A stretch of 64,000 nucleotides of DNA from Oceanobacillus senegalensis (GTDB taxonomy: Bacteria; Bacillota; Bacilli; Bacillales; Amphibacillaceae). The DNA is taken from positions 1,627,758 through 1,691,757 of the forward strand of contig NZ_LT839648.1 in the NCBI RefSeq assembly GCF_900176885.1, read 5' to 3'. Position numbers and translations under genes: made by a program. The notes beneath the pieces were generated by a model. It had not been told where the DNA came from. It did no database searches and saw only the letters and a program-made list of their open reading frames with translations. Position 1 is the stretch's first letter; every line of letters begins with the position of its first letter. Positions 44,853 to 52,601 of this stretch are shown here, in pieces.

Positions 44853-46370
44853 TTATACATTTAACGGATTTAGTGTTTTCGCTCCAGCATAGGAAAGGAC
44901 ACTCTTGGTTTCTGTATAGAGATCTAGTGTTTCAATACTTAGTTCACGGCCGAAACCAGATTGTTTATAGCCACCAAATGGTGTTCCTGGAAATGCAGAG
45001 AATGGGCAATTAATCATGACAACACCTGCTTGCAATTTGTCCGTTACTCGTTTCACTAAACCTTGATCTTTGGCCCAAATGGATGCTGCTAATCCATAAT
45101 CCGTATCATTCCCAAGTTGAATGGCTTCTTTTTCATCCTTAAATTTCATGACAACAACAACAGGACCAAAGATTTCCTCTTGGGCTATAGCCATATCATT
45201 GGTTACATCCGTAATAATGGTTGGCGCATACCAGTATCCATTTTCAAATCCTTCAACATCTATCGGTTGTCCCCCAGTAACTACCGTTGCACCATCTTTC
45301 ACAGCGCCTTCGACATGTTGATGTATTTTATCCAACTGACCTTGGTTAATAATTGCTCCAATTTGTGATTCTTTTGATAGAGGGTCACCTGCTATTAAGT
45401 TTTTCGTTTTCGTAACAAAACTCTCCATAAACTCATCGTAAATATCCTCATGTAAGAACAATCGAGATCTTGCTTCACAGGATTGACCTGTGTTATAAAA
45501 GATTCCAAATAAAGAACCATTAACAGCTGCTTCTATATCTGCATCTGGGAATACAAGATTTGGAGATTTCCCACCAAGTTCTAGTGTGACACGTTTTAAG
45601 GTTTGGGAAGCTTTAGACATAATATCCTTACCTGTTGATGTCTCACCAGTAAATGCAACCTTATCTACCCCTTCATGATTCGCTAAATAAGATCCTATCG
45701 TTGCACCTGGTCCTGTAACAACATTTACTACTCCCTCTGGTACTCCAGCTTCATGGCAAATTTCTGTTAAAAGAATAGCCGTAATAGGAGTTAAACTAGC
45801 TGGCTTTAAAACAACCGAACAACCTGCTGCAATAGCGGGAGCAATCTTCCACGCAGCCATCATCATCGGATAGTTCCATGGAATAATTTGTGCTGCAACG
45901 CCAACTGGTTCCTTTTGTGTATAGTTAAAGAACTGTCCTGGTACATTATTTACTTCTCCGCGATGTCCAACGATGGCACCAGCATAAAACTCAAAGTCCT
46001 CAATCGCTTGGGACACCTGCCCTTGGGCTGCAGATAATGTCTTGCCACTATTGATGACTTCTATTTCCACTAATTCCTTGAATCTACTTCTCATAATAGA
46101 AGCGATTTTATTTAGAACTCTAGCACGTTTACCAACAGGATATTTTTTCCATTTACCAAAATCGAAAGCATTACGAGCTGCCTCTACTGCTAAATCAACA
46201 TCCTTTGTACCTGCTTTTGGAACATCTGCAATTGCTTCCCCTGTTGCTGGATTATAGACTGTAAATACTTCACCTGATTGTGCATCAACTAATTGCCCAT
46301 TCACAATCATTTGATAGGTTTCTCTTTTTACTTCCACTGGAAATGTTTGTTTTTCTTCTGTTTTTAACAT
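44853..46370 (-). CDS. Aldehyde dehydrogenase in the paa cluster (phenylacetaldehyde or semialdehyde dehydrogenase)
   Basis: A 505-residue NAD(P) aldehyde dehydrogenase. IIPWNYPMMM (about residue 163), KPASLTP, FTGETSTGKDI (about 240), the Glu of TLELGGKSP (about 265) and Cys of NTGQSCEARS (about 299) are intact, with EEIFGPVV near 395. Within the paa operon it may be a phenylacetaldehyde dehydrogenase feeding phenylacetate, or may replace the aldehyde dehydrogenase half of PaaZ, of which no fused form (ALDH plus MaoC) is visible. It has no C-terminal hydratase domain. A hairpin follows its stop. Confidence 0.85.
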   Translation of the reverse strand: MLKTEEKQTFPVEVKRETYQMIVNGQLVDAQSGEVFTVYNPATGEAIADVPKAGTKDVDLAVEAARNAFDFGKWKKYPVGKRARVLNKIASIMRSRFKELVEIEVINSGKTLSAAQGQVSQAIEDFEFYAGAIVGHRGEVNNVPGQFFNYTQKEPVGVAAQIIPWNYPMMMAAWKIAPAIAAGCSVVLKPASLTPITAILLTEICHEAGVPEGVVNVVTGPGATIGSYLANHEGVDKVAFTGETSTGKDIMSKASQTLKRVTLELGGKSPNLVFPDADIEAAVNGSLFGIFYNTGQSCEARSRLFLHEDIYDEFMESFVTKTKNLIAGDPLSKESQIGAIINQGQLDKIHQHVEGAVKDGATVVTGGQPIDVEGFENGYWYAPTIITDVTNDMAIAQEEIFGPVVVVMKFKDEKEAIQLGNDTDYGLAASIWAKDQGLVKRVTDKLQAGVVMINCPFSAFPGTPFGGYKQSGFGRELSIETLDLYTETKSVLSYAGAKTLNPLNV

Positions 46371-46385
46371 TTTATCTCCTCCTCA

Positions 46386-47159
46386 TTAATTCCCTTTATA
46401 TTGTGGTTCTCTTTTTTCAATAAATGCTTGCACACCTTCTTTATAATCCTCTGTTAAACCAGCTATCTTCTGACCGTATGCCTCGTAATCTAACATTTGA
46501 CTGAAAGGAGTTTCATAGGATTGATGAATATACCGCTTTATTAATCCTATGGCCTTGGTTGGCAAACTAGCGAGTCGTTCAGCAAATAGTTGAGTTTCTT
46601 CTTCCAGGGATTCTAACGAAACAACTTTTGTTACTAATCCATATTCTTTGGCATCGTTTGCTCTTATTTTTTCACCTAACATCGTTAATTCCATTGCTTT
46701 TGCCATTCCAACAATACGAGGAAGGTAGTATAAGCTCCCTGAGTCTGGGATAAGGCCTATATTTATAAAAGCTTGAATAAACGAAGCTTTCTCTGATGCC
46801 ATTCGAAAATCACATGCAAGGGCTAAACTAAATCCTGCTCCAGCTGCCGCACCATTAATTGCTGCAATAGTAGGCTTCTCCACCTTCTGGATGGCCTCCA
46901 TCATGGGCTTGTAGCGATTCAGGATCATTTCTCTGTGATCTGAATCTTCGCTTAGACCACTTAAATCCTCACCGGAACAAAAAGCTCTTCCGGCACCAGT
47001 AATAACAATGGATCGAACTTCAGGATTCTCTCCAAATGATTTTAATCCTTTTATAATTTCTCGGTTCATGGTTTCTGTAAACGCATTTAACTTTTCAGGA
47101 CGATTTAGTATTAGCCATCCTACATTGTTTTTTATTTGACATTGTATCGTTTCATACAT
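46386..47159 (-). CDS. paaG: Enoyl-CoA hydratase/isomerase, PaaG-like
   Basis: Crotonase-fold protein of 257 residues with AFCSGEDLSGLSEDSD (about residues 59-74), INGAAAGAGFSLALACDFR (about 101-119) and AFINIGLIPDSGSLYYLPR (about 129-147). The last motif has Asp in place of the usual catalytic Glu (LIPDSG with SLYYL), which is the PaaG pattern: an isomerase that turns 1,2-epoxyphenylacetyl-CoA into oxepin-CoA and shifts double bonds. GGGAGG precedes the ATG. 15 nt ahead of the aldehyde dehydrogenase gene. Confidence 0.82.
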   Translation of the reverse strand: MYETIQCQIKNNVGWLILNRPEKLNAFTETMNREIIKGLKSFGENPEVRSIVITGAGRAFCSGEDLSGLSEDSDHREMILNRYKPMMEAIQKVEKPTIAAINGAAAGAGFSLALACDFRMASEKASFIQAFINIGLIPDSGSLYYLPRIVGMAKAMELTMLGEKIRANDAKEYGLVTKVVSLESLEEETQLFAERLASLPTKAIGLIKRYIHQSYETPFSQMLDYEAYGQKIAGLTEDYKEGVQAFIEKREPQYKGN

Positions 47160-47182
47160 CTAAAACTAACCTCCCATTCCTA

Positions 47183-47968
47183 CTACTTACCTGTAAAGGT
47201 TGGTGAGCGTTTTTCCTTAAATGCAGTCATACCTTCCTTTTGATCTTCCGAGGCAAACAGCAGGTAGAAGTTTTTCCTTTCATATTGCATGGCCTCATGA
47301 ACAGAAAGGTCTTCCGCTTTTTTAACTGTATCTTTAATGAGCCGTAATGCTAAAGGAGGTTGTTGTGCTAATCTTTTAGCAAATACCATTGTTTCATCTA
47401 TTAATACTTCGTTTGGAATAATTCGATTAATTAATCCAAAACGATAGGCCTCCTTAGCATCCATTTGTTCTCCCGTCCACAGCCACTCAAGGGCTCTTCT
47501 ATGTCCGATTGCTTTCGTAAGTTTTACGGTTCCACCTGCACTGGGCATAACACCGAGATTTACTTCCGGAAAACCAAATGTGCTATTTTCAGATGCAAAG
47601 ACCAAGTCAGTACTTAGCATCAATTCAAGTCCCCCACCTAAAGCAAAGCCTTGAACAGCTGCTATGATTGGCTTTTTGATATCAGAGATTTTATCCCATT
47701 CTGCAAATTGATTTATTTTTTCTAGTGAGATAGGGTCATCATTTGCCATTTCATCTATATCCGCACCTGCAGCAAAGGCTCTCCCCGCACCAGAAATAAC
47801 GATAACTGCCACTTCATCTGATTGATCAAAATAAGATAGACTTTCTAAAATTTCTGTTATCATTGGACGCTTTAGTGCATTTAATACGTTTGGGCGATTT
47901 AGTTCGATTCTTCCAACCTCATCCTCCACCCAAGTATGAATATATTTATAATCATTCAACTTCTTCAC
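47183..47968 (-). CDS. Enoyl-CoA hydratase/isomerase family protein
   Basis: A third crotonase-fold protein, 261 residues, with AFAAGADIDEMAND (about residues 62-75), VQGFALGGGLELMLSTD (about 108-124) and EVNLGVMPSAGGTVKLTKAIG (about 136-150). Both glutamates typical of hydratases are present (GGGLE and FPEVNLG). Could supply hydration of 2,3-dehydroadipyl-CoA or hydrolytic opening of oxepin-CoA. The GTG at 47968 overlaps the EthD gene end by 17 nt. Exact assignment among PaaF/PaaB-like/ring-opening roles cannot be made here. Confidence 0.8.
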   Translation of the reverse strand: MKKLNDYKYIHTWVEDEVGRIELNRPNVLNALKRPMITEILESLSYFDQSDEVAVIVISGAGRAFAAGADIDEMANDDPISLEKINQFAEWDKISDIKKPIIAAVQGFALGGGLELMLSTDLVFASENSTFGFPEVNLGVMPSAGGTVKLTKAIGHRRALEWLWTGEQMDAKEAYRFGLINRIIPNEVLIDETMVFAKRLAQQPPLALRLIKDTVKKAEDLSVHEAMQYERKNFYLLFASEDQKEGMTAFKEKRSPTFTGK

Positions 47969-48254
47969 CGACCATCATCGTAACGAGATTTCCGGCGAAT
48001 GACATTAAATCCTTTCCAGATGCTTTAGATTCTTCCGTTTTCATTGCCTTCTTCAATGATTCATGATCATCATAGTACATTTCACAAAGTAAATAGTACT
48101 TACTATCTCCTGTTGGTGAACCAACAATTCTTGTTACTTCCATTTTTCTTAAACCAGGTATTTTCTTGGTAATGGGTGTATGCACATTTTTATAATGTTC
48201 ATCAAATGCCTCTTTGTCTTCTGGTTGTTTATATAAAGCTATTAGTTTTACCAT
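47952..48254 (-). CDS. EthD family small protein
   Basis: A 100-residue ferredoxin-like-fold (dimeric alpha-beta barrel) protein of the EthD type: MVKLIALYKQPEDKEAFDEHY, the NVHTPITKKIPGLRKMEV segment with the conserved His/Thr, and SKYYLLCEMYYDDHESLKKAM. EthD-like proteins assist cytochrome P450 ether degradation or act in ring-compound pathways; no activity is established for this position. It lies 2 nt after paaD and overlaps the crotonase gene, firmly inside the paa operon. Confidence 0.82.
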   Translation of the reverse strand: MVKLIALYKQPEDKEAFDEHYKNVHTPITKKIPGLRKMEVTRIVGSPTGDSKYYLLCEMYYDDHESLKKAMKTEESKASGKDLMSFAGNLVTMMVGEEVE

Positions 48255-48256
48255 TA

Positions 48257-48781
48257 TTATTCCACCTTTTCATTTAAATTTGCGATAGGTTTCATCGCTT
48301 CAAACGGGTTATTGCATTCATCACAATAAAGAATGCTTCGGCACGCTGTTGGTCCAAAAATGTTCTCCATCGTGACATAGGTTGATCCACAATATGGACA
48401 ATCAACTTCCCATGGTTCACCATGCTTATGTTCAGCCGGTGGGGGAGAAATTCCATTCAAATTTAACTTTTTTCTGCCTTCCTCACTAATACGGTTTGTT
48501 GTCCATGGTGGATGAAAACTAAACTCAACCTGGATATCTAAAGATTCGTTCCATTTGGAGATGGCTTTTCTAACTTTCTCTAACACATCTCCTTTAATCA
48601 TATCCAGTGCAGGACAACCACTAAAGGTCGGTAATAACTTAACAAAGACATGGTAATCCTCTGCTTCTACTTTTTCGACCATGCCTAAGTCAACAATGCT
48701 GATAAATGGCATCTCCGGATCCGTCACATCCTGCAAAACGTGTAGAACCTCTTCTTCCAAATCAGATTGAACCTTCTGCAT
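48257..48781 (-). CDS. paaD: PaaD, phenylacetyl-CoA epoxidase accessory protein
   Basis: A 174-residue protein with an N-terminal MIP18/DUF59 domain (DVTDPEMPFISIVDLGMVEKVE, about residues 17-38, and TFSGCPALDMIKGDVLEKV, about 53-71) and a C-terminal zinc ribbon with DCPYCGST (about 128) and ACRSILYCDECNNPFE (about 147). PaaD is needed for assembly of the PaaABC di-iron/Fe-S epoxidase system. ATG at 48781 is preferred over one at 48847, which lies within paaC and lacks a site. 25 nt after paaC. Confidence 0.92.
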   Translation of the reverse strand: MQKVQSDLEEEVLHVLQDVTDPEMPFISIVDLGMVEKVEAEDYHVFVKLLPTFSGCPALDMIKGDVLEKVRKAISKWNESLDIQVEFSFHPPWTTNRISEEGRKKLNLNGISPPPAEHKHGEPWEVDCPYCGSTYVTMENIFGPTACRSILYCDECNNPFEAMKPIANLNEKVE

Positions 48782-48806
48782 GTTTGCCACTTCCTTCTTT
48801 TTTCGA

Positions 48807-49598
48807 TTACCAGCCAATCGCTTCCTTATCAGAGGTGTATACTTCACTTAAAACGGTTAATGCATCGGTTAAATCACTTGTGTGTTCCCCATTTCGCCCA
48901 TCACCTTTTTCCATTCCTGGATGTCCTTCGATGGTAAAATCGACTTCATCAAATAAATCATTCATCTGTTTTATCCATTCCGATGCTAATTCTTCTTCGT
49001 GTGCAATAAGTCGATATGCACTGATTTCATCTCTATATTTCCCTAGAGAAAGGACTCCTCCAAAATTGCGATAGACCCGGTAGATAGAATTTTCCATTCT
49101 ATTTCTTGCCTCTTCTGTACTAGACATTAATTGTTTAAACCATGTCTTCCAATGCATGAGGTGATAATATTGTTCCGTATGAATTTTTCTTGCAGTATGA
49201 ACGAGTGGTTCATAGCTTGATTGTTTAAGTGATTCTAAACGGATATCTTTATATACATCAAAAAATAAATGACGTACAACAGTGAATGACCAATCATATT
49301 GAGGTTTATTCAAATAATTACCAGGCCCATTTACTTCCTCTAAAATAATGGCATTCCTAAATTCTTCTGGCTTTCTCCTATGGGAAATATCGTCTACATT
49401 ACCCTCACCTAAATCTTCAAGGAGCGTATAGTACATAGACGCATGGCCCATGATGTCTTGATTAATGGAAGAAAAAGCGACATCTTCTTCAATGTGCGGA
49501 GCTAAACCAAGCCACTCTGATCCACGATAAGAATGAATGAAATTATCATCTGCCAATTGGTAGATTAACTCGCAAATATATTTGTTAGATTCACTCAT
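48807..49598 (-). CDS. paaC: PaaC, structural subunit of phenylacetyl-CoA 1,2-epoxidase
   Basis: A 263-residue ferritin-like subunit that pairs with PaaA in the epoxidase core. Helical throughout, with INQDIMGHASMYYTLLEDLG (about residues 44-63), RHLFFDVYKDIRLESLKQSSY (about 105-125) and KIHTEQYYHLMHWKTWFKQL (about 134-153), the PaaC pattern without a full set of iron ligands. Overlaps paaB by 4 nt. Confidence 0.92.
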   Translation of the reverse strand: MSESNKYICELIYQLADDNFIHSYRGSEWLGLAPHIEEDVAFSSINQDIMGHASMYYTLLEDLGEGNVDDISHRRKPEEFRNAIILEEVNGPGNYLNKPQYDWSFTVVRHLFFDVYKDIRLESLKQSSYEPLVHTARKIHTEQYYHLMHWKTWFKQLMSSTEEARNRMENSIYRVYRNFGGVLSLGKYRDEISAYRLIAHEEELASEWIKQMNDLFDEVDFTIEGHPGMEKGDGRNGEHTSDLTDALTVLSEVYTSDKEAIGW

Positions 49599-49918
49599 TG
49601 ACTAACACCCCCCTCTTCCTTATTTTGTTGGAAACTCTTCCATTTTTTCGGTAAGTCCGTATAACCTTTTGTTTCCCGATATGCTTTATTGTCCAATTTT
49701 TTAAATCCTTCTCTTTCCTCTTGAGTCATCTTTCTAATTTCTGAACGTTTGACGACCCACAATTCTTTTATTGGTTCCCTGCGAAAGAAATTTTCTCTAG
49801 CCATTACAAAAGCCATTTCCTGATTCGGTGCAAGTAAACTAAATCGATGTTCCAATGACAACCCATCTTTTTTTCTACTAAAAACCTCATATTCTTCATA
49901 GAACGTATCTTCCGCCAT
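49595..49918 (-). CDS. paaB: PaaB, subunit of phenylacetyl-CoA 1,2-epoxidase
   Basis: A 107-residue PaaB subunit: YEVFSRKKDGLSLEHRFSLLAPNQEMAFVMARENFFRR-type core (described over residues about 10-47) and LWVVKRSEI near 54. PaaB links PaaAC dimers in the epoxidase complex and is required for activity. Relative to Escherichia coli PaaB (95 residues) it has a slightly longer C-terminal tail. 4-nt overlap with paaC and 23 nt from paaA. Confidence 0.92.
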   Translation of the reverse strand: MAEDTFYEEYEVFSRKKDGLSLEHRFSLLAPNQEMAFVMARENFFRREPIKELWVVKRSEIRKMTQEEREGFKKLDNKAYRETKGYTDLPKKWKSFQQNKEEGGVSQ

Positions 49919-49941
49919 TTAAGTTTCCTCCTTTCCTAATC

Positions 49942-50919
49942 TTACATAATTACTGATTCAATTTTTTTACTGCTTGTTAAAGCCTCGCGTACCCATTGAT
50001 TATCCATATACGATTCTTTTCTTAAATTAATTCTTGCATCTGATCTCGGTCCATTACCCGATACAACCTGTTTAAATTTATTCCAATCTGGCTCTTGATA
50101 AACCCATTCTTGTTTTTCTTCATCAAAGTGAACCGTTTCATCTGGAATAGTCAATCCTAATAACTGTATCTTCGGAACATATTTAGTGAAGAACTCCTGA
50201 CGTAACTCCTCATTCGTCTTAAATCTGATTTTGTACTTCATATTTAAATCTACACTAGAATGTCCGATATCTTTTTTGGATTTAGGACCAAAAAACATTA
50301 GTAGTGGCTCCCACCAACGATTGAGGGATTCTTGTAACATTTGCTTTTGCTTAGGAGTACCTGATGCAAGGGCTAACACCAAGCTTTCTCCATGTTTTGC
50401 ATGGAAAGATTCCTCTTGGCAAATTCGTTTTAGCGCTCTAGCATATGGTCCATACGATGTCTTCAGTAACATGGTTTGTGTAAGAATAGCAGCACCATCC
50501 ACAAGCCATGCAATAATTGCAGCATCTGCCCATGTTGGAGAAGGCATATGGAAGACATTGTGGAACTTTAATTTCTTAGAAAATAAATCTTGAAGAAGAT
50601 CCTCCCTTGTTTTACCAAATGGTTTCAATAAATCCTCCGCAACACGGAGAAGTAACTGCCCATGTCCCATTTCATCCTGTACCTTAGCCATAATGGATAG
50701 CTTTCTATTGATAGTTGGAGCCTTCGGAACCCATTCTTTCTCAGGTAAAGCACCCATAATTTCACTTACACCATGACTGGAAATCAGCTTAATTAAAGCT
50801 TTTCGATAGTCATCCGGCATCCAGTCTCCCGCTTCTATTTTTTCATCACGTTCAATTCGTTCCATAAAATGCTGATATTTTTCCTCTTCGGTTAATTCAC
50901 TAAGTGAATTTAAATTCAT
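49942..50919 (-). CDS. paaA: PaaA, catalytic di-iron subunit of phenylacetyl-CoA 1,2-epoxidase
   Basis: The catalytic subunit, 325 residues, of the ring 1,2-epoxidase. Di-iron ligands are visible in AKVQDEMGHGQLLLRVAEDL (about residues 79-98, D/E-E-x-x-H) and CQEESFHAKHGESLVLAL (about 169-186, E-E-x-x-H). The N-terminal AGDWMPDDYRKALIKLI and the later WWEPLLMFFGPKSK are typical PaaA. ATG has AAGGAGG upstream. Electrons for the reaction normally come from PaaE, which is absent; the ferredoxin and reductase upstream are candidates. Confidence 0.94.
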   Translation of the reverse strand: MNLNSLSELTEEEKYQHFMERIERDEKIEAGDWMPDDYRKALIKLISSHGVSEIMGALPEKEWVPKAPTINRKLSIMAKVQDEMGHGQLLLRVAEDLLKPFGKTREDLLQDLFSKKLKFHNVFHMPSPTWADAAIIAWLVDGAAILTQTMLLKTSYGPYARALKRICQEESFHAKHGESLVLALASGTPKQKQMLQESLNRWWEPLLMFFGPKSKKDIGHSSVDLNMKYKIRFKTNEELRQEFFTKYVPKIQLLGLTIPDETVHFDEEKQEWVYQEPDWNKFKQVVSGNGPRSDARINLRKESYMDNQWVREALTSSKKIESVIM

Positions 50920-50973
50920 CGTCTTTCCTCCTTATCATCATTTTGTCACTGTGGTAATGATAGAAAATGCCAA

Positions 50974-52305
50974 TTAACTTGGAATAGAAGGGATCTTTTC
51001 TTCCCGAATAATACGAATGGCTTTCCCTTCGGATCTAGGTATTTTGCCAGGAGATTCAATTTTCGTATCAATGGTAACCAAACAATAGCTCTTTAATTTT
51101 TTCGAGATCTTATTAGAAAGCATTTTTACTTGTTCATGATTCATATCTTGCTCAATTAATTGATGGAATCGCTCATTTATTTCAACTTTTAATGTTACTT
51201 TATCCATCGCACCTTGACGTGATATCACAAGCTGATAATGAGGTACAAGCTCTTCAACTTTTAATAGAACGCTTTCAATCTCAGATGGAAAAACATTAAC
51301 TCCCCGAATAATCAACATGTCATCAATGCGGCCTTTCAATCTAGACATACGAGTCGATGTTCGACCACAGGAGCATCGTTCTTTTGTAATGGAGGCAATG
51401 TCACCTGTACGATAACGAATAATTGGTAGCGCTTCCTTCGTTAAGCTAGTAAAAACTAGTTCCCCTTCTTCACCGTCTGGAACCGGTTCTAATGTTTCTG
51501 GATTGATCACTTCCACATAAAAATGATCATCAGCAATATGCAATCCCTGTTGTGCTTCTTTACATTCTATCGCCACTCCGGGACCCATCACTTCACTTAA
51601 CCCATATATATCCATCGCTTTAATATTAAGACGTTCCTCTAAAGTAGCTCGCATTTCTTCAGACCATGATTCAGCACCAAAAATCCCATATTTCAAACTA
51701 GTTTTTCTAGGATCCTTACCCATCTCCTCCATCTTATCTACTATATTTAAAACATAAGATGGGGTGCCCGTAATTACTGTTGGTTTAAAATCTTCAATAA
51801 GTGTAATTTGACGTTCCGTATTTCCACCTGAAATAGGTACAGTAGCCATCCCTAATTTTTCTGATCCGTAATGGATACCAAGTCCACCTGTAAATAATCC
51901 ATAACCATAAGCATTGTGAAGAATTCCTTTAGGTTCACCACCACATGCACAGATTGCCCGCGCAACTATCTCTGACCATACATTAAGATCATTTTCTGTA
52001 AATCCAACAACTGTTGGTTTACCACTTGTACCACTTGATGCATGCACACGTTTAATTTCCTCTATCGGCCTAGCAAATAATCCGAATGGATAGTTTTTGC
52101 GAAGATCACTTTTCACTGTAAAAGGAAGTTTGCGAATGTCCTCCAAAGACTGTATATCTTCTGGTTGTAGATGATTTTCTTCAAACTTCGCTCTGTAAAA
52201 TGGCACATTTTCAAAAACTGAATTTACTGTCTTCTTTAACCTTTCTAATTGCAATACTTCCTTATCTTCTTTTGCAAGCGTCTCCATTTCTTTGTTAAAA
52301 TACAC
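50974..52305 (-). CDS. paaK: PaaK, phenylacetate-CoA ligase
   Basis: AMP-forming phenylacetate-CoA ligase of 443 residues, entry enzyme of the pathway. ATP-loop HASSGTSGKPTVVGFTEND (about residues 89-107), GIFGAESWSEEMR (about 207), YGLSEVMGPGVAIEC (about 235), the zinc-site-like CSCGRTSTRM (about 319) and RLKGRIDDMLIIRGVNVFPSEIE (about 328-350), and the C-terminal KIPRSEGKAIR with the catalytic Lys. GTG start at 52305 with AGGAGG 11 nt upstream. Confidence 0.94.
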   Translation of the reverse strand: MYFNKEMETLAKEDKEVLQLERLKKTVNSVFENVPFYRAKFEENHLQPEDIQSLEDIRKLPFTVKSDLRKNYPFGLFARPIEEIKRVHASSGTSGKPTVVGFTENDLNVWSEIVARAICACGGEPKGILHNAYGYGLFTGGLGIHYGSEKLGMATVPISGGNTERQITLIEDFKPTVITGTPSYVLNIVDKMEEMGKDPRKTSLKYGIFGAESWSEEMRATLEERLNIKAMDIYGLSEVMGPGVAIECKEAQQGLHIADDHFYVEVINPETLEPVPDGEEGELVFTSLTKEALPIIRYRTGDIASITKERCSCGRTSTRMSRLKGRIDDMLIIRGVNVFPSEIESVLLKVEELVPHYQLVISRQGAMDKVTLKVEINERFHQLIEQDMNHEQVKMLSNKISKKLKSYCLVTIDTKIESPGKIPRSEGKAIRIIREEKIPSIPS

Positions 52306-52336
52306 TTCAACTAATACCTCCTAACGAATTGGCAAC

Positions 52337-52579
52337 TTAGAAAACATTCTCGAAGTATTTCTTGTTGAGTGAAATATAATGTTCCTCATCTTCCGGTACT
52401 TCTTCTTCTGGGTAGATGGCCTGAACTGGACAAGCAGTTTCGCATGCAGCACAATCAATACATACATCTGGGTCAATAAAGTACATGTCATCTCCAGGAT
52501 GGATTGCATCAACTGGGCAAACCTCTACACACTCTGCTGATTTTTCATTACGACAAGGTGAAGTGATTACAAATGCCAT
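52337..52579 (-). CDS. Seven-iron ([3Fe-4S][4Fe-4S]) ferredoxin
   Basis: An 80-residue ferredoxin. Cysteines 9, 17 and 21 (C-x7-C-x3-C-P) and 40, 43, 46 and 50 (C-x2-C-x2-C-x3-C-P) fit one 3Fe-4S and one 4Fe-4S cluster. The C-terminal tail is very acidic, suited to docking on basic partners. It sits between a ferredoxin reductase gene (22 nt upstream) and paaK (31 nt downstream), so it probably carries electrons from the reductase to the PaaABC epoxidase in place of PaaE's own 2Fe-2S domain. That role is inference from gene order. Confidence 0.9.
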   Translation of the reverse strand: MAFVITSPCRNEKSAECVEVCPVDAIHPGDDMYFIDPDVCIDCAACETACPVQAIYPEEEVPEDEEHYISLNKKYFENVF

Positions 52580-52601
52580 CTCATTTCTCCTCTCTCTCCT
52601 A

